Below, piece after piece: positions 1-10,037 of a stretch of DNA of 64,000 bases. A program made the position numbers and the translations under genes. Under the pieces are notes generated by a model. That model had not been told where the DNA came from. It searched no databases and saw only the letters and a program-made list of their open reading frames with translations. Position 1 is the first letter of the stretch. Every line of letters begins with the position of its first letter. The DNA comes from Branchiostoma belcheri (taxonomy: Eukaryota; Chordata; Leptocardii; Amphioxiformes; Branchiostomatidae). The stretch covers positions 645,753 to 709,752 of the forward strand of contig NW_017804664.1 in NCBI RefSeq assembly GCF_001625305.1, read 5' to 3'.

Positions 1-2009
1 CCCAAACTTTGCCGCTTCAGTCTTGTACTGAGGTTAGTTCAGTGAGGTAACAAGCCAAGTTTGGCACCATTAGGGGTTAGTCTGCAAAAAAGCAAACTCA
101 AAGAGTCAAGAGCAATGACGAAAACTTTTCGCCACAGCGACTTTCAAAGAACAATGGCTGAAGCTAATGCTAAATCTTTACCAAATACGAAAATTGTTAA
201 CCAAAAGCGTAGGATACTTTAGGACATGCATAAACTACAGGGTTTATTCCAATACTTTTTTCTCAAGGTAGTAATGATCTACAAAGCAAGCAAGAGATAT
301 CCGGCGTTTGACGTTAAGCTACGACTCTTTGCTTTTTAGTTGACTGGCACGATTTCAATCAGGGTTAAATTCAACTTAAACCTGTCTAGATGCCAACTCT
401 ACTGTATACGTCTATTTTCCTTCCCTGCAACAAAACTATCCAACAACCATCAATGTTTTCCTTACCTCACAGCCAGTAACCGACAAGCACCCTCAGGGAA
501 TGGAGTCACACAAAGTTTCCTATAAACTAGTTTCTGGACCTTCAAATATTCGACCTTCGGTTGTTATCGACCTGACTCACATAGAAGTAGAACGAAGTGA
601 CCCCGAACGTTCTGGCCGCTTTTGTGGTTTACCTTTACAATTTGTTATATTTTTGTCTTTTCAGACTTGATAGTACTGATTTGTCAAGGATTTGCCTTCC
701 CTTTTGCTTGGTTGCCACCTGTGAACCATATCCAAACCGTCAGTGTCACTGAAAACACCAGATCAGCGGAATTTTACCGCCGTGTGAGCTGTCATGAACC
801 CCCCGGTAGGAGTTAGCCTTGCGGCCATGTGCTGTTTACTCAATTCAGCTCACCTGGTCTGGGTGTTTTGGATACTTTCTGGAGTGAGTAAATAACCTGG
901 GTGTCACAGAAGCTACCGTTGTAGATTTCGAAGATTTCATGGAGTACTTGTTACGCCTAGCCTGCAAGCATTAGTCTGATAATCTCCAAGCAGATCTTTT
1001 TGTGGCTGAAAGACATTTTCTGCATGCAGTAGTAAATAACCTGGGCCTGAGTCAGAAGAGCTTGTAAATTTCTGGGAGTGGTTATGTTGGCAAACACTAG
1101 GCCGCATAGTTTAGTTTTGAATCAGATGGAGATGTGGCAAAACTTTCAAGAAAGTGCAAGAAATAATCATCTTGATCAGAGAAATCATTCCCACCTAAAC
1201 CTAAGAAAAGCTGACTTCATAGAACTAGGTCAACCACTCATTATTATGTACGGCTTTGTGTTATGTACATACGCTGTTAGAGGTAAATTACATGTGGATT
1301 AACAAGGCTTAACTGTGGGGGAGCTCACGCCTGCTGGTTAGCATGTATCCCCTTCAAAGCAGATAGCAATGAGTTAAACCTAAAGAACAAAAAACCTTAG
1401 AAGATATAAATCTTAGACAACCTAGACCCATGCTCAACAGCTATGTGCATTTTGTACTTGTCGTGCTGACTTGATTTGCTGTTCTAGTTCAGTCATGTCC
1501 ATCTTGCTATCGTGCTACACAAAATATATTTTAACTCCAACACCATAGCGTGATTCTGAGTGGCTACTTCAATGATTACGCAATTCTTGATCCTGTGTCT
1601 GAATAGGCTTAAGCCGCCCTAAGCTGCACAGTGTTGTTCTACTGTATTACACTATCTTTCAGTTAGTACGAAAACATGTAGGTATACACCTTATAAGCCT
1701 GAAAAACACTTCGAACCGTCTGCGATATTGTGTTAACCGTGTTACTTTTTAGTAGTCCCATGAATTATATTGTTTTGAGACTGAAGTATTTTCATTAAGT
1801 TTGCTTCTATTACGTCGGTGAAGGTTAGACATCCAGGTAATAAGATACGCCAAAAAGCAGTTACTCAAGCAACAGGATATGATTTTGCTGTTATTAGACT
1901 AAACGGAAGCAATTCACAGACATGCGCTCTATATTCTCTAACACATGTAGCCTATACTACATGCACATGGCCTGTTTCTGGTCAATTCTGGTTTGAAGCG
2001 GAGTAGATC
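1..2009. other. no recognisable gene
   Basis: I see no convincing coding exon, RNA gene or transposon here. Open frames are under 80 codons, lack family motifs and have no splice context. The stretch is AT-rich and of unique appearance. Confidence 0.5.
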
Positions 2010-2213
2010 AAGTCTCCACCAGACTCCTTTTGCAGGCTGAATATATCGTAGAAATCGTAGAAAAGGGTATTAATTGGCCAGAGAAGGCAGCCGGCCATCG
2101 AGGATCCAATCGGCCTGCACGATGGCCGGCTACCTTCTCTGGTCAGTTATATACCCTTTTTAGACCGATTTCTACGATTTATTCAGCCTGCAAAAGGAGT
2201 CTGGTGGAGACTA
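2010..2213. mobile_element. MITE-like inverted-repeat element
   Basis: The two ends are inverted copies of each other over about 80 bases per arm (AGTCTCCACCAGACTCC at the left, its complement at the right), around a short centre near a BamHI-like GGATCC. A direct repeat GAGTAGATC sits on both sides and reads as a target-site duplication of 8-9 bases. There is no coding capacity, so this is a non-autonomous DNA transposon. Confidence 0.75.
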
Positions 2214-2315
2214 GAGTAGATCTGAGTCTAACCTAAGCACAAACAAACCGGCAGAGCGTAACGATCCACACGGAATGCGCGCAGAGATCGGGTTTCCTAC
2301 AATGGTGGACACTCT

Positions 2316-2494
2316 TAATCTCCAAGCAGAATTTTCGGTGGGGGTAAGACAGTATTAAGTTGGTCAGTCTGTATGCGTTTCCCCACCGTTGGCCAATTTG
2401 ATACTGAGTCTGTATCCATTTCGGTGGGGAAATGGTCACAGACTGGCCAGTTTGATACTGTCTTACCCCCACCGAAAGATCTGCTTGGAGATTA
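2316..2494. mobile_element. non-autonomous hAT-like MITE, copy 1 of the CTCCAAGCAGA family
   Basis: Terminal inverted repeats TAATCTCCAAGCAGA / TCTGCTTGGAGATTA bound a long foldback (GGTGGGGGTAAGACAGTAT and its complement). An exact 8-base direct repeat GACACTCT flanks it at 2308-2315 and 2495-2502. An 8-base duplication is typical of hAT transposons. Four more members occur in the window (6829, 10572, 26035, 54375). Confidence 0.85.
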
Positions 2495-2502
2495 GACACT
2501 CT

Positions 2503-5226
2503 GGCGCCGGCACACCGCTCGTAACTCTTCTTAGAACATGTTAAGGACTACAAAATACTTGTTACAGACTAAATGGTGTTGTCCGCGTACAGACGGAAAT
2601 TACACTGCCTATCCAGGGTGGATAGGGTTTCGCATATACCTGAGTTTCTAGTAAACAACTCGATAATTCATGCAATGCATTGTGCTGACAAAGCTTCAAT
2701 GATACTAGATAGATGTAAGCCATTTCTCACGCTTGTTTGATTATCCAAGAAAACCGTTCGCACCCAAGCAGCCCCTGAAGTTCTTGGGGATTCTGATTTT
2801 GAAGCTAACGATTTTAAATTTTCTTGTTGTCTCGCCGTTTGAGATAATTGTTCAGGGGACACGCCTGAGTGGTAAACACCTGAAGATACTGACAAGAAAA
2901 GACCCACCTGCGTCCTAGCTGTATTACAGGTGGTCCCAAAATGGTCTCGCACATAACAACAAGTACTAGAACCATACAAACGTTCGCCTACCTTGTTCTG
3001 GATGTACTTGTAGTTGTGAGAAAGCTGTCCTGTTTGCGGTGACGGTACGAAGTGTCACCCTCCCTCACTGGCACAAACAGGCTTCCCGGATTTGCATAAC
3101 AAACGCCGCTGCCGGACCGGTTCCGCCCCGGGCCAGATCAGACGTTTGTTGTTTGTGCAGATTCTCACCTGGGACGTCCCAAACACGGACAGGTAGGGGG
3201 GGGGGCAGGTGTAACCAACGTTTCTGTAAAACTTTACTTTAAAGACTTGACAATATCTAGAAGCTATCAGACAAATTTGGGCAGGACATATATAAGGTGA
3301 TGCCAAAGTGGAGAGAAGAAAGGGGTGAAAAGCTGATCGACCCCCTCCTGCACCCCCCTCTACAGTTATATTTGGAACAGTCCAATCAGTGACCACATCC
3401 TTCGCCGTCACGGCACGCTGCAGGTAAGGCACGCTGGGGAGGGCGACGGAACACACTCGGCACCTGGGCGGTCTAAGATAATACTTGTAGGTATTCTCAT
3501 GAACAAGGAACATATTTGCTTAGAAACGTACACAGGAAAAAACACACGTCAGGTGAGGTGATGGTTAAATACACCTGGACGTACCGTCACACACAGGTAG
3601 TTCGTACAGGTGAGTTACGTCGTTTCGTCGCCCTCCCGGTGTCTGTGCCAGCCAGGTGTGACCTTTGACACGTGACGCACCTGCACAGTGGTGAGGTGAT
3701 CGGCTTCCCTCCCGTCGTGCCTTGCGCGCTGCTGTATGAGAAACTCCATGTTGTTATTCTGTCCTTAAAACTTGTGACATTGATTCAATATTGAAGCTAA
3801 ACGATAAATTTTTTTATGGAAAACCTGTTAAACTATGTGTTTGAATGAAAATAAAGTTGTGTTATTTGTGTTTCAAAATTATATGAATTTTAAGGATTCT
3901 GTGGTGACAAAGGTCAACCATCTGATCTGACAAGAAAAAGACAAAAATGTCCGCGGGGCATCAACAACACGGAAACAGCGGACGCGGCGGATCTTATATT
4001 ATCGTATAAACACAAAAGTAACAGCTGGCGAAATCAGCGGACACAAATCAAAACATCAAGACGGCTGGCGAATTCTTTTGCACAGAGGGTTATCAAAAGT
4101 TCAAGGAAAAGAAGCAAGTAGTAGCTAAGGCACCACTGGGCAAGTGGTCTGTCACTGTGATTTCACCATCTGATATAATAAACTATCCCCATATAAAGGT
4201 ACGTTACAGTTAAAAACAAATGATAAGGTCAATACTCCGGTATCTAAGCATCTAAACGTATTCACCTGTTTTCGCAATGTAAAATTAATATCCTATATTT
4301 GGAGAATTAAACTTACCTCTAAATAAAGGATCGAATATTTTGATTCAAATTCTTTTGTGGTTCATCAAGAAAGTTACATAATTTTGCTCGTTTTATCCTT
4401 AAATTTTGGACAGATTAGAACATTTTTCGTTACGGGAGGCTAAACCACTTTAAGAATTCGTTATCTGGCACCGGTCTTGAATTTGCTATTCTTTTCTCCC
4501 TAAAGCTATAACCGTTTTGCCCTGATCTTCTGACCTTCATGAAACGTCACGATAATTAGGATTTGCCACTTTTGACGAAGAAAAGATATCAAAACGGCCT
4601 TACCTCTCTTGAATGGTTCATGTAGGTACATGGTATACATGTACAGACACCACCGGTAGACTCTTAGCATGATGACTTTGTAACTTTTGGGTCCCTGTCT
4701 ACTTCTATAAGTCCTTAAAACTTGGCTAGAATGATACCACAACAGAATTCTGTCAGGTTAAGAGGATGCCTGTAGTCCACAAGAAGACGAAAAGTAATCG
4801 TCTAGGAAGCAGTAAGTAGAAGCAAGGAGGTTAAAGAATGAACCTCCTTTGTCGAAGTTGTATTTGGTATTTTTGTTTCACGTCCTGAATATGAACCGGT
4901 ATAAACCGCTTCTCGTCCTGTCCTTTTCCCGACCTCTCGGTCGTCCGCAAAGAACGCTGCTCCGATTGGTCGTTTTTTGGTCTTCCCTTGACCCAAGGGC
5001 AACTTCGCAGAGGGAAGCTTGGTTGTCATGGCGACACGATGAGGTCATGGATAATTAAAGTTTTTATTCATCGTCTGAATTTAGTATCTGGTGAAGAAAG
5101 CTCAACTCTACAATCAAACCTAGATACCAGTATTCACAGACATAGACAGGTGTCTACTATAAGAAGGTTCCACGGGAAAAATAATGTAAGAACTAAGAGG
5201 CCACCAAGAAGTAGTCATAAGTAATT
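2503..5226. other. no recognisable gene
   Basis: Several open frames exist on both strands (the longest about 150 codons, minus strand, 3055-3513), but none has a recognisable domain and codon use looks random. A short G-run and pyrimidine tracts are present. Regulatory content cannot be judged from one sequence. Confidence 0.45.
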
Positions 5227-5405
5227 GAGGTGGTCACTAGTACAGGTTTAACTGTGTACTAATACATTGTATCAATGGCAAGGTAGTCCTTATGTAGTGG
5301 TGGTCACTAGTATAGGTTTGACTGTATATTAATGGCCAGCATGGTGATCCCTATGTAAAGGTAGTCACTAGTACATGTTTGGTTTTATACTAATGGCCAG
5401 GCGGT
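5227..5405 (+). repeat. about 57-base satellite, three degenerate units
   Basis: The motif GGTCACTAGTACAGGTTT, followed by ACTGTATATTAATGGCCAG and a CCTTATGTAGTGGT segment, recurs about three times. The same family is at 45937-46140 in the opposite orientation, so it is a dispersed tandem satellite rather than a gene-specific repeat. Confidence 0.75.
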
Positions 5406-5479
5406 AGACAAAAGACGTGCTGTGATAGAAAACGATCCAGTAGGTAGACAAAGGTACAAGAAAGAAAATAAACAGCGCC

Positions 5480-5571
5480 TTTATTTGTTTGTAGATGCGG
5501 CGGTAACAAAACCACCTTATTATTTACCCAGGTAGTGGTGAGCTTCTGTTCTCGGACAGAGGTGTGGACTG
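5480..5571 (+). promoter_or_regulatory. conserved proximal promoter block of the first C1q gene
   Basis: These 92 bases, ending about 63 bases before the start codon, are nearly identical to the complement of 9637-9728, which lies upstream of the inverted second C1q gene. The block contains a TTATTATTTA stretch that could serve as a TATA-like element. Its conservation is comparable to that of the coding exons, so it is probably the shared promoter or 5' leader. The exact transcription start cannot be seen. Confidence 0.55.
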
Positions 5572-5634
5572 TATTTCTTATGCAGGCACCTCTGAACACC
5601 TGTAAGAAGCTCCGTCGAGAAAAAAAAACGTAAG

Positions 5635-7220
5635 ATGGTCCAGACACGAGTCTTGTTCGCCGTCCTTGTTCTTCTCGGCTGCTGGATGCTCCAGACAACT
5701 TCTGCCCACGAGGTTCAGTTGGGGGAGGGCTCCTGCTCTAAACAGTTCCGCAACGACGTGAACATCACCGTGGTGGCTGCGCCGGGGCCGGCCGGGCAGA
5801 AAGGCGACATGGGCCCGAGAGGTAGCCGTGCTTGTATCGGTAACTCTGCAGATGGGTGCACATAGTACTATCTACTTGTAACGGTATCTGTCTGTGATTC
5901 TCTGTATCTGCATCTCACCTCACCTCACATATCCCTTGGTCTGCATTTATATCTGTGCTAATATCTGTACTTATATATGTATTTCTGTAATTGTATCGGT
6001 ATCTCTATCTAAACCTGTATGGACTGCATAGCTTGTGATTGTATGTTTCATTGTACTTGCATCTGCACTTGTTCATATACCTCTCTATCTGCATGTGTAT
6101 CTGTATTCCGTATCTATATAGCCCGGTATCTCTTTCCGTTCTTTTATAGTATACTCCAATGAGAAAGTGACTGCTGCTAACACACCCTGCCCTGCTCCCA
6201 CTCATGTGTAGTTCTGCCATCTCCAGGTCACAAAGGTACGCCAGGTGAGAGGGGCGCGACAGGTGCTCCAGGTGAGCAGGGACCTGCCGGACCTACAGGT
6301 GAAAAGGGAGACACAGGTGAGCAAGGGCCGGCAGGTGAGACGGGCACACCTGGCGTCAGCCCACCTGTCCCCACCCTGGTGGCGTTCACCGTGGCGAGAA
6401 CCACTGACGTGGAGATGTCGTCAACGGACACGGTGGTGACGTATGATGACGTCCTTAGCAACGAGGGCGGGGCTTACGACATGGAAACGGGAAAGTTCGT
6501 TACTAAAGTGGGCGGGGTGTACTTCTTCACGTTCACGGGCATGACGAAGGTGGACTACTTCCTCCAGCTGATGAAAAACGGAGAGAGGGTGGTCTCCATC
6601 CGAGAATCGTATCCAGGTATGCTCCTTTAATTTGTTCATGTATGCGTTTAATTATTCATTCATTTTATAGAAAAATAAGACGTAGACATGGTCACATTAG
6701 TCCTAGAATGTCGTACGGTTTGATTAGAATTATCAAATTTTGATAGAATAAACAAAGACATAACACCAGAGATAGTACTCACTAGTTCTTTTTAACTTCT
6801 TTTGTTGTCTTACATATCTAATCTCCAAGCAGATCCTAGGGTGGCAAATAACAGTACCAAGTTGGCCAGGCAGTATCCATTCGCCGGAGATGGTCCATAC
6901 GCCACTTAAGGACCCTCTCTGGCAAATGGATACTGGCTGGCCAATTTGGTACTGTCTTTTGCCACCCTATGATCTGCTTGGAGATTATTATATACCGTAC
7001 TTTCCGTGCCCATGGTTAGGAATCATGATCTCAGCATATATAACCCAGTACCGTTTCTCCCTGTTCCCCAGGAGAGAACCAGGCGAGCAGTAACTCCGCC
7101 ATCCTGCCGCTGGACACCGGGGACCAGGTCTGGGTACAGCTCAGGCAGGGCGAGTACACTCTGCTCAGCAACGAGAACAGGCTGCTCACGTTTTCCGGAC
7201 TCCTCATCAATCCGGCATGA
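5635..7220 (+). CDS. secreted collagen-like C1q-domain protein, gene 1
   Basis: Three exons, 5635-5821, 6227-6616 and 7072-7220, join in phase (1,1) to give 241 residues. Residues 1-24 are a signal peptide (hydrophobic LLGCWML core). One cysteine (CSKQF) precedes about 18 Gly-X-Y triplets, the first four at the end of exon 1, where it could link chains. The C-terminal ~130 residues are a C1q/TNF-like head with the hallmarks [33 protein letters not shown] and a final FSGLLI strand. The family forms collagen-stemmed trimers that recognise microbes, apoptotic cells or carbohydrate. Intron 2 carries a MITE (6829-6987). The gene is an inverted duplicate of the minus-strand gene at 8210-9559. Ligand unknown. 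Confidence 0.93.
6829..6987. mobile_element. hAT-like MITE, copy 2
   Basis: Same terminal repeats as copy 1 (TAATCTCCAAGCAGAT / ATCTGCTTGGAGATTA) around an imperfect foldback containing CTAGGGTGGCAAA. It lies wholly inside intron 2 of the first C1q gene, and the inverted sister gene lacks it, so it inserted after the duplication. The flanking duplication is degraded. Confidence 0.8.
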
Positions 7221-7363
7221 TGGTGACGGAGACGACCGGGATCATCATCTTCATCATCAACAACATCATCAGCAGCAACATTTCAACATCGTCCGGGGAG
7301 AATTCGCAAATATTTAGTATTAATATTGCTTTGGTGCTGTGGACATGTAAAAATTAATGCCTC

Positions 7364-7369
7364 AATAAA
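7364..7369 (+). terminator. polyadenylation signal of C1q gene 1
   Basis: AATAAA lies 144 bases after the stop codon, followed by a GTGTTT downstream element. This is consistent with a short 3' UTR. Confidence 0.65.
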
Positions 7370-7568
7370 ACGTGTTTCATGACTATGTCTTCTAGATCTC
7401 GGTAATAAGTATGACTTATTGAAACATAATTATATAACTAATCTTAAAGAAATGAACTTTACGAATGAGTGAATTTTATTGCTCGATAATTGCACAGACA
7501 CAGGCACACAAACACACAATTTGACCATACAAAAGGTTCAAACAAATACAAGTCATGTATAAGTCACG

Positions 7569-7574
7569 TTTATT
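7569..7574 (-). terminator. candidate polyadenylation signal of C1q gene 2
   Basis: AATAAA on the minus strand (TTTATT on plus) lies downstream of the gene's stop and of the minisatellite. A second candidate is at 7475-7480. If either is used, the 3' UTR contains the whole 55-base array. Confidence 0.4.
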
Positions 7575-7726
7575 CACACTTGAGTAAATGTACAACAATA
7601 ACATGGATAGGTAGTACTAAGTTAACCTTAAGGCGATGACTAAATGGAAATAATACACCCAGCTGTGAGCACGCTGGAAGATCCGGAGGTTAACGGTACC
7701 ACTTTGCTTGTATGGTAAAAATCCGG

Positions 7727-8265
7727 TTGTCATTTGGCTGATGAGAAATCCGGAAAATGTGAGGAAGCGGTCGCCGTTACAGTTACATTTAGCTCATGAG
7801 AAATCTGGAAACCGGTCGTCGTTGTTGTTACAGTTGGTTGATGAGAAATCCAGAAAATGTGAGTATCAAGTAGTTGTTACGGTTACATTTGGCTGATAAG
7901 AAATTGATCCGGAAAACATGAGGAAGCGGTCGTCTTTACGGTTACATTTGACTATTGAGAAATCTTTAAAACGTGAGGAAGCGGTCGTCGTTACGGTTAC
8001 ATTTGGCTGATAAGAAATCCGGAAAACGTGAGGAAGCGGTCGTCTTTACGGTTACATTTGACTATTGAGAAATCCGGAAAACGTGAGGAAGCGGTCGTCG
8101 TTACGGTTACATTTGGCTGATAAGAAATCCGGAAAACGTGAGGAACCGATTGTTATTACGGTTATAATAGAGTTCGTTGATTAGAAATCCGGAACGGTCG
8201 TCGTTGCTGTTACATTTGGCTAATAAGAAATCCGGAAAACGTGAGGAAGCGGCCGTCGTTGCTGT
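7727..8265 (-). repeat. 55-base minisatellite made of copies of the C1q gene 2 3' coding end
   Basis: About nine units begin near 7731, 7782, 7827, 7882, 7941, 7996, 8051, 8106, 8161 and 8209; the core spacing is exactly 55. On the minus strand each reads like the last codons of the C1q gene (GACGACCGCTTCCTCACGTT then TTCCGGATTTCT) plus its stop region. The gene-proximal unit (8209-8265) is the true coding end; the rest lie in the 3' UTR or flank. The convergent sister gene has no such array. Confidence 0.9.
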
Positions 8266-9559
8266 GCAGACTGTAGGCGCCCGGAAACACCTCCACCCAA
8301 ACCTCGTCCCCGACATCCAGCTCCAGGATCGCGCTGTTACTGCTCGCCTGGTTGTCAACTGAAAGGAAAATAGGAATGGGGAATAGGAACATAGAGTTTA
8401 GCTATGGTAGCATAAATGAATGTATGGATAAGCTAGAAAGGTAACATATGCAAAGCATACTGGTTACCTCCACATGGTTTAGCCTGAGAAAGTACTGCTC
8501 TGTGTATTCTTACATACATTTATATGTATAGTCACCAGCCCCTCTAGCTCTGTTCTGCCACTTGCTACATAATGTAACCCAGCACCGCAGGGTGTCTGCT
8601 ACAGCACCAGTTACCATGGTGACATGAAGAGGAAGACCAAGAAAAAGAGAAAAAGAATACGTTATCCTTCTGCGAGGGTAAACATAACAAATGAAAACAA
8701 ACCTAGATCCCTGATTTTTTCACGAATGGAGACCATTATCTTCCCGTTCTTCTTCAGATGAATCATGTACTCCCCGCTCGTCTTGCCCGTGAACGTGAAG
8801 AAGTACACACCGCCCACTTTGGTCACGAACTTCCCCGTTGTCATGTTGTAAGCCCCGCCCTCGTTGCTAAGGACGTCATCATACGTCACCTGCTTTTTAG
8901 ACCAATTCGTCGTCAGGCCAGTGGTTCGCGCCACGGAGAACGCCACCAGGGTGGGGACAGGTGGGCTGACGCCAGGTGTGCCCGTCTCACCTGCCGGCCC
9001 CAGCTCACCCGTGTCTCCCTTCTCACCTGTAGGCCCGACAGGCCCCTGTTCACCTGGAGCACCTGTCTCTCCCCTCTCACCTGGCGTACCTTTGTGACCT
9101 GAAGATAGCAGAATTACACATTTAATTTAATGGAAACGGGGAAGGGCGGGTTAGCAGCAGTTTGAGATACGATGTATCATCACAAGTTCACAATAGATAT
9201 GTATAAGAGATGGGGATACCGATACAAGAACTGGCATGGAAATACAGATCCAAACACACAGATATTAGTACCTCCATTCATGCAGTTTTCTATACAGAGA
9301 CTCATAGAGAGATTACAGGTTGGTAATACTACGTGCGCCCATCTGCAGAGTTACCGATACAAGCACGACTACCTCTCGGGCCCATGTCGCCTTTCTGCCC
9401 TGCCGGCCCCGGCCCGGCCACCACGGTGATGTTCACGTCGCTGCGGAACTGTTTAGAGCAGGAGGCCTCCTCCAACTGAACCTCGTGGGCAGAAGTTGTC
9501 TGGAGCATCCAGCAGCCGAGAAGAACAAGGACGGCGAACAAGACTCGTGCCCGAACCAT
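8210..9559 (-). CDS. secreted collagen-like C1q-domain protein, gene 2
   Basis: Exons on the minus strand are 9559-9373, 9098-8703 and 8358-8210, with the same phases as gene 1, giving 243 residues. The layout is a signal peptide almost identical to gene 1, one N-terminal cysteine, about 18 Gly-X-Y triplets, and a C1q head with [15 protein letters not shown] and ASSNSAILELDVGDEVWV, ending FSGFLISQM. The head differs from gene 1 mainly in the loops (residues TGLTTNWSK and TSGEYM), where ligand-contact loops of the family lie. It faces gene 1 tail to tail. Exon 2 has two more codons than gene 1. The 3' end is amplified into a minisatellite downstream. Confidence 0.93.
8435..8655 (+). repeat. 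dispersed interspersed repeat, copy a
   Basis: It begins with AAAGGTAACATATGCAAAGC, carries GCCACTTGCTACATAATGTA near the middle and an A/G-rich tail. Related copies are at 28680-28925, 33670-33930, 33975-34245 and 46590-46775. It lies in intron 2 of the minus-strand C1q gene, antisense to it. No coding sequence; class not identified. Confidence 0.65.
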
Positions 9560-9636
9560 CTTGAAGGGTTGTAGTTAAGACCCAGGGGAGCTTCTTTAAG
9601 CTGTCCACAGGTGTCCGCACACCTGGATAAGAAACA

Positions 9637-9728
9637 CAGTCCACTCCTTTGTCTGAGAACAGAAGCTCGCCACTACCTGGATAAATAATAAGGTGGTTTT
9701 GTTACCGCCGCATCTACAAACAAATAAA
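9637..9728 (-). promoter_or_regulatory. conserved proximal promoter block of the second C1q gene
   Basis: This is the mirror image of 5480-5571, differing at only a few positions over 92 bases, and ends about 78 bases upstream of the start codon. It marks the outer part of the inverted duplication, so the duplicated arm includes promoter as well as gene. Confidence 0.55.
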
Positions 9729-10037
9729 GGCGCCGTTTATTTTCTTTATGTATCTTTGTTTACCTTCTGTACATGTTTACTTTGATGTATCGTTTTCTAT
9801 TACGAGGCGTGTTGGTGTAGAAAATGATACAGTAAAGAAAATAAACTAAGCCTTTAGATTGTGAAAAAAAACCTGCCTCATCTTAATTACTTGTTAAGCT
9901 TGTTTTTGTTCCTTTACAAAAGCACGGGCTGCTCTTATTAGACCAGAGGAGCAAACGACTCTATGTAAGACTGCGAACCGGGGTGTCTTCGTCGTATCTC
10001 TACCGTACAGTCTCTACTTCAACTGGAACAGAGCAAG

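Noticed and set aside
2668..2979. Overlapping open frames on both strands at 2668-2979
   Set aside because: Short, no homology recognised, no exon boundaries.
3055..3513. 152-codon minus-strand open frame
   Set aside because: No domain, no splice signals, Cys/Pro/Arg-rich composition typical of GC-rich non-coding sequence.
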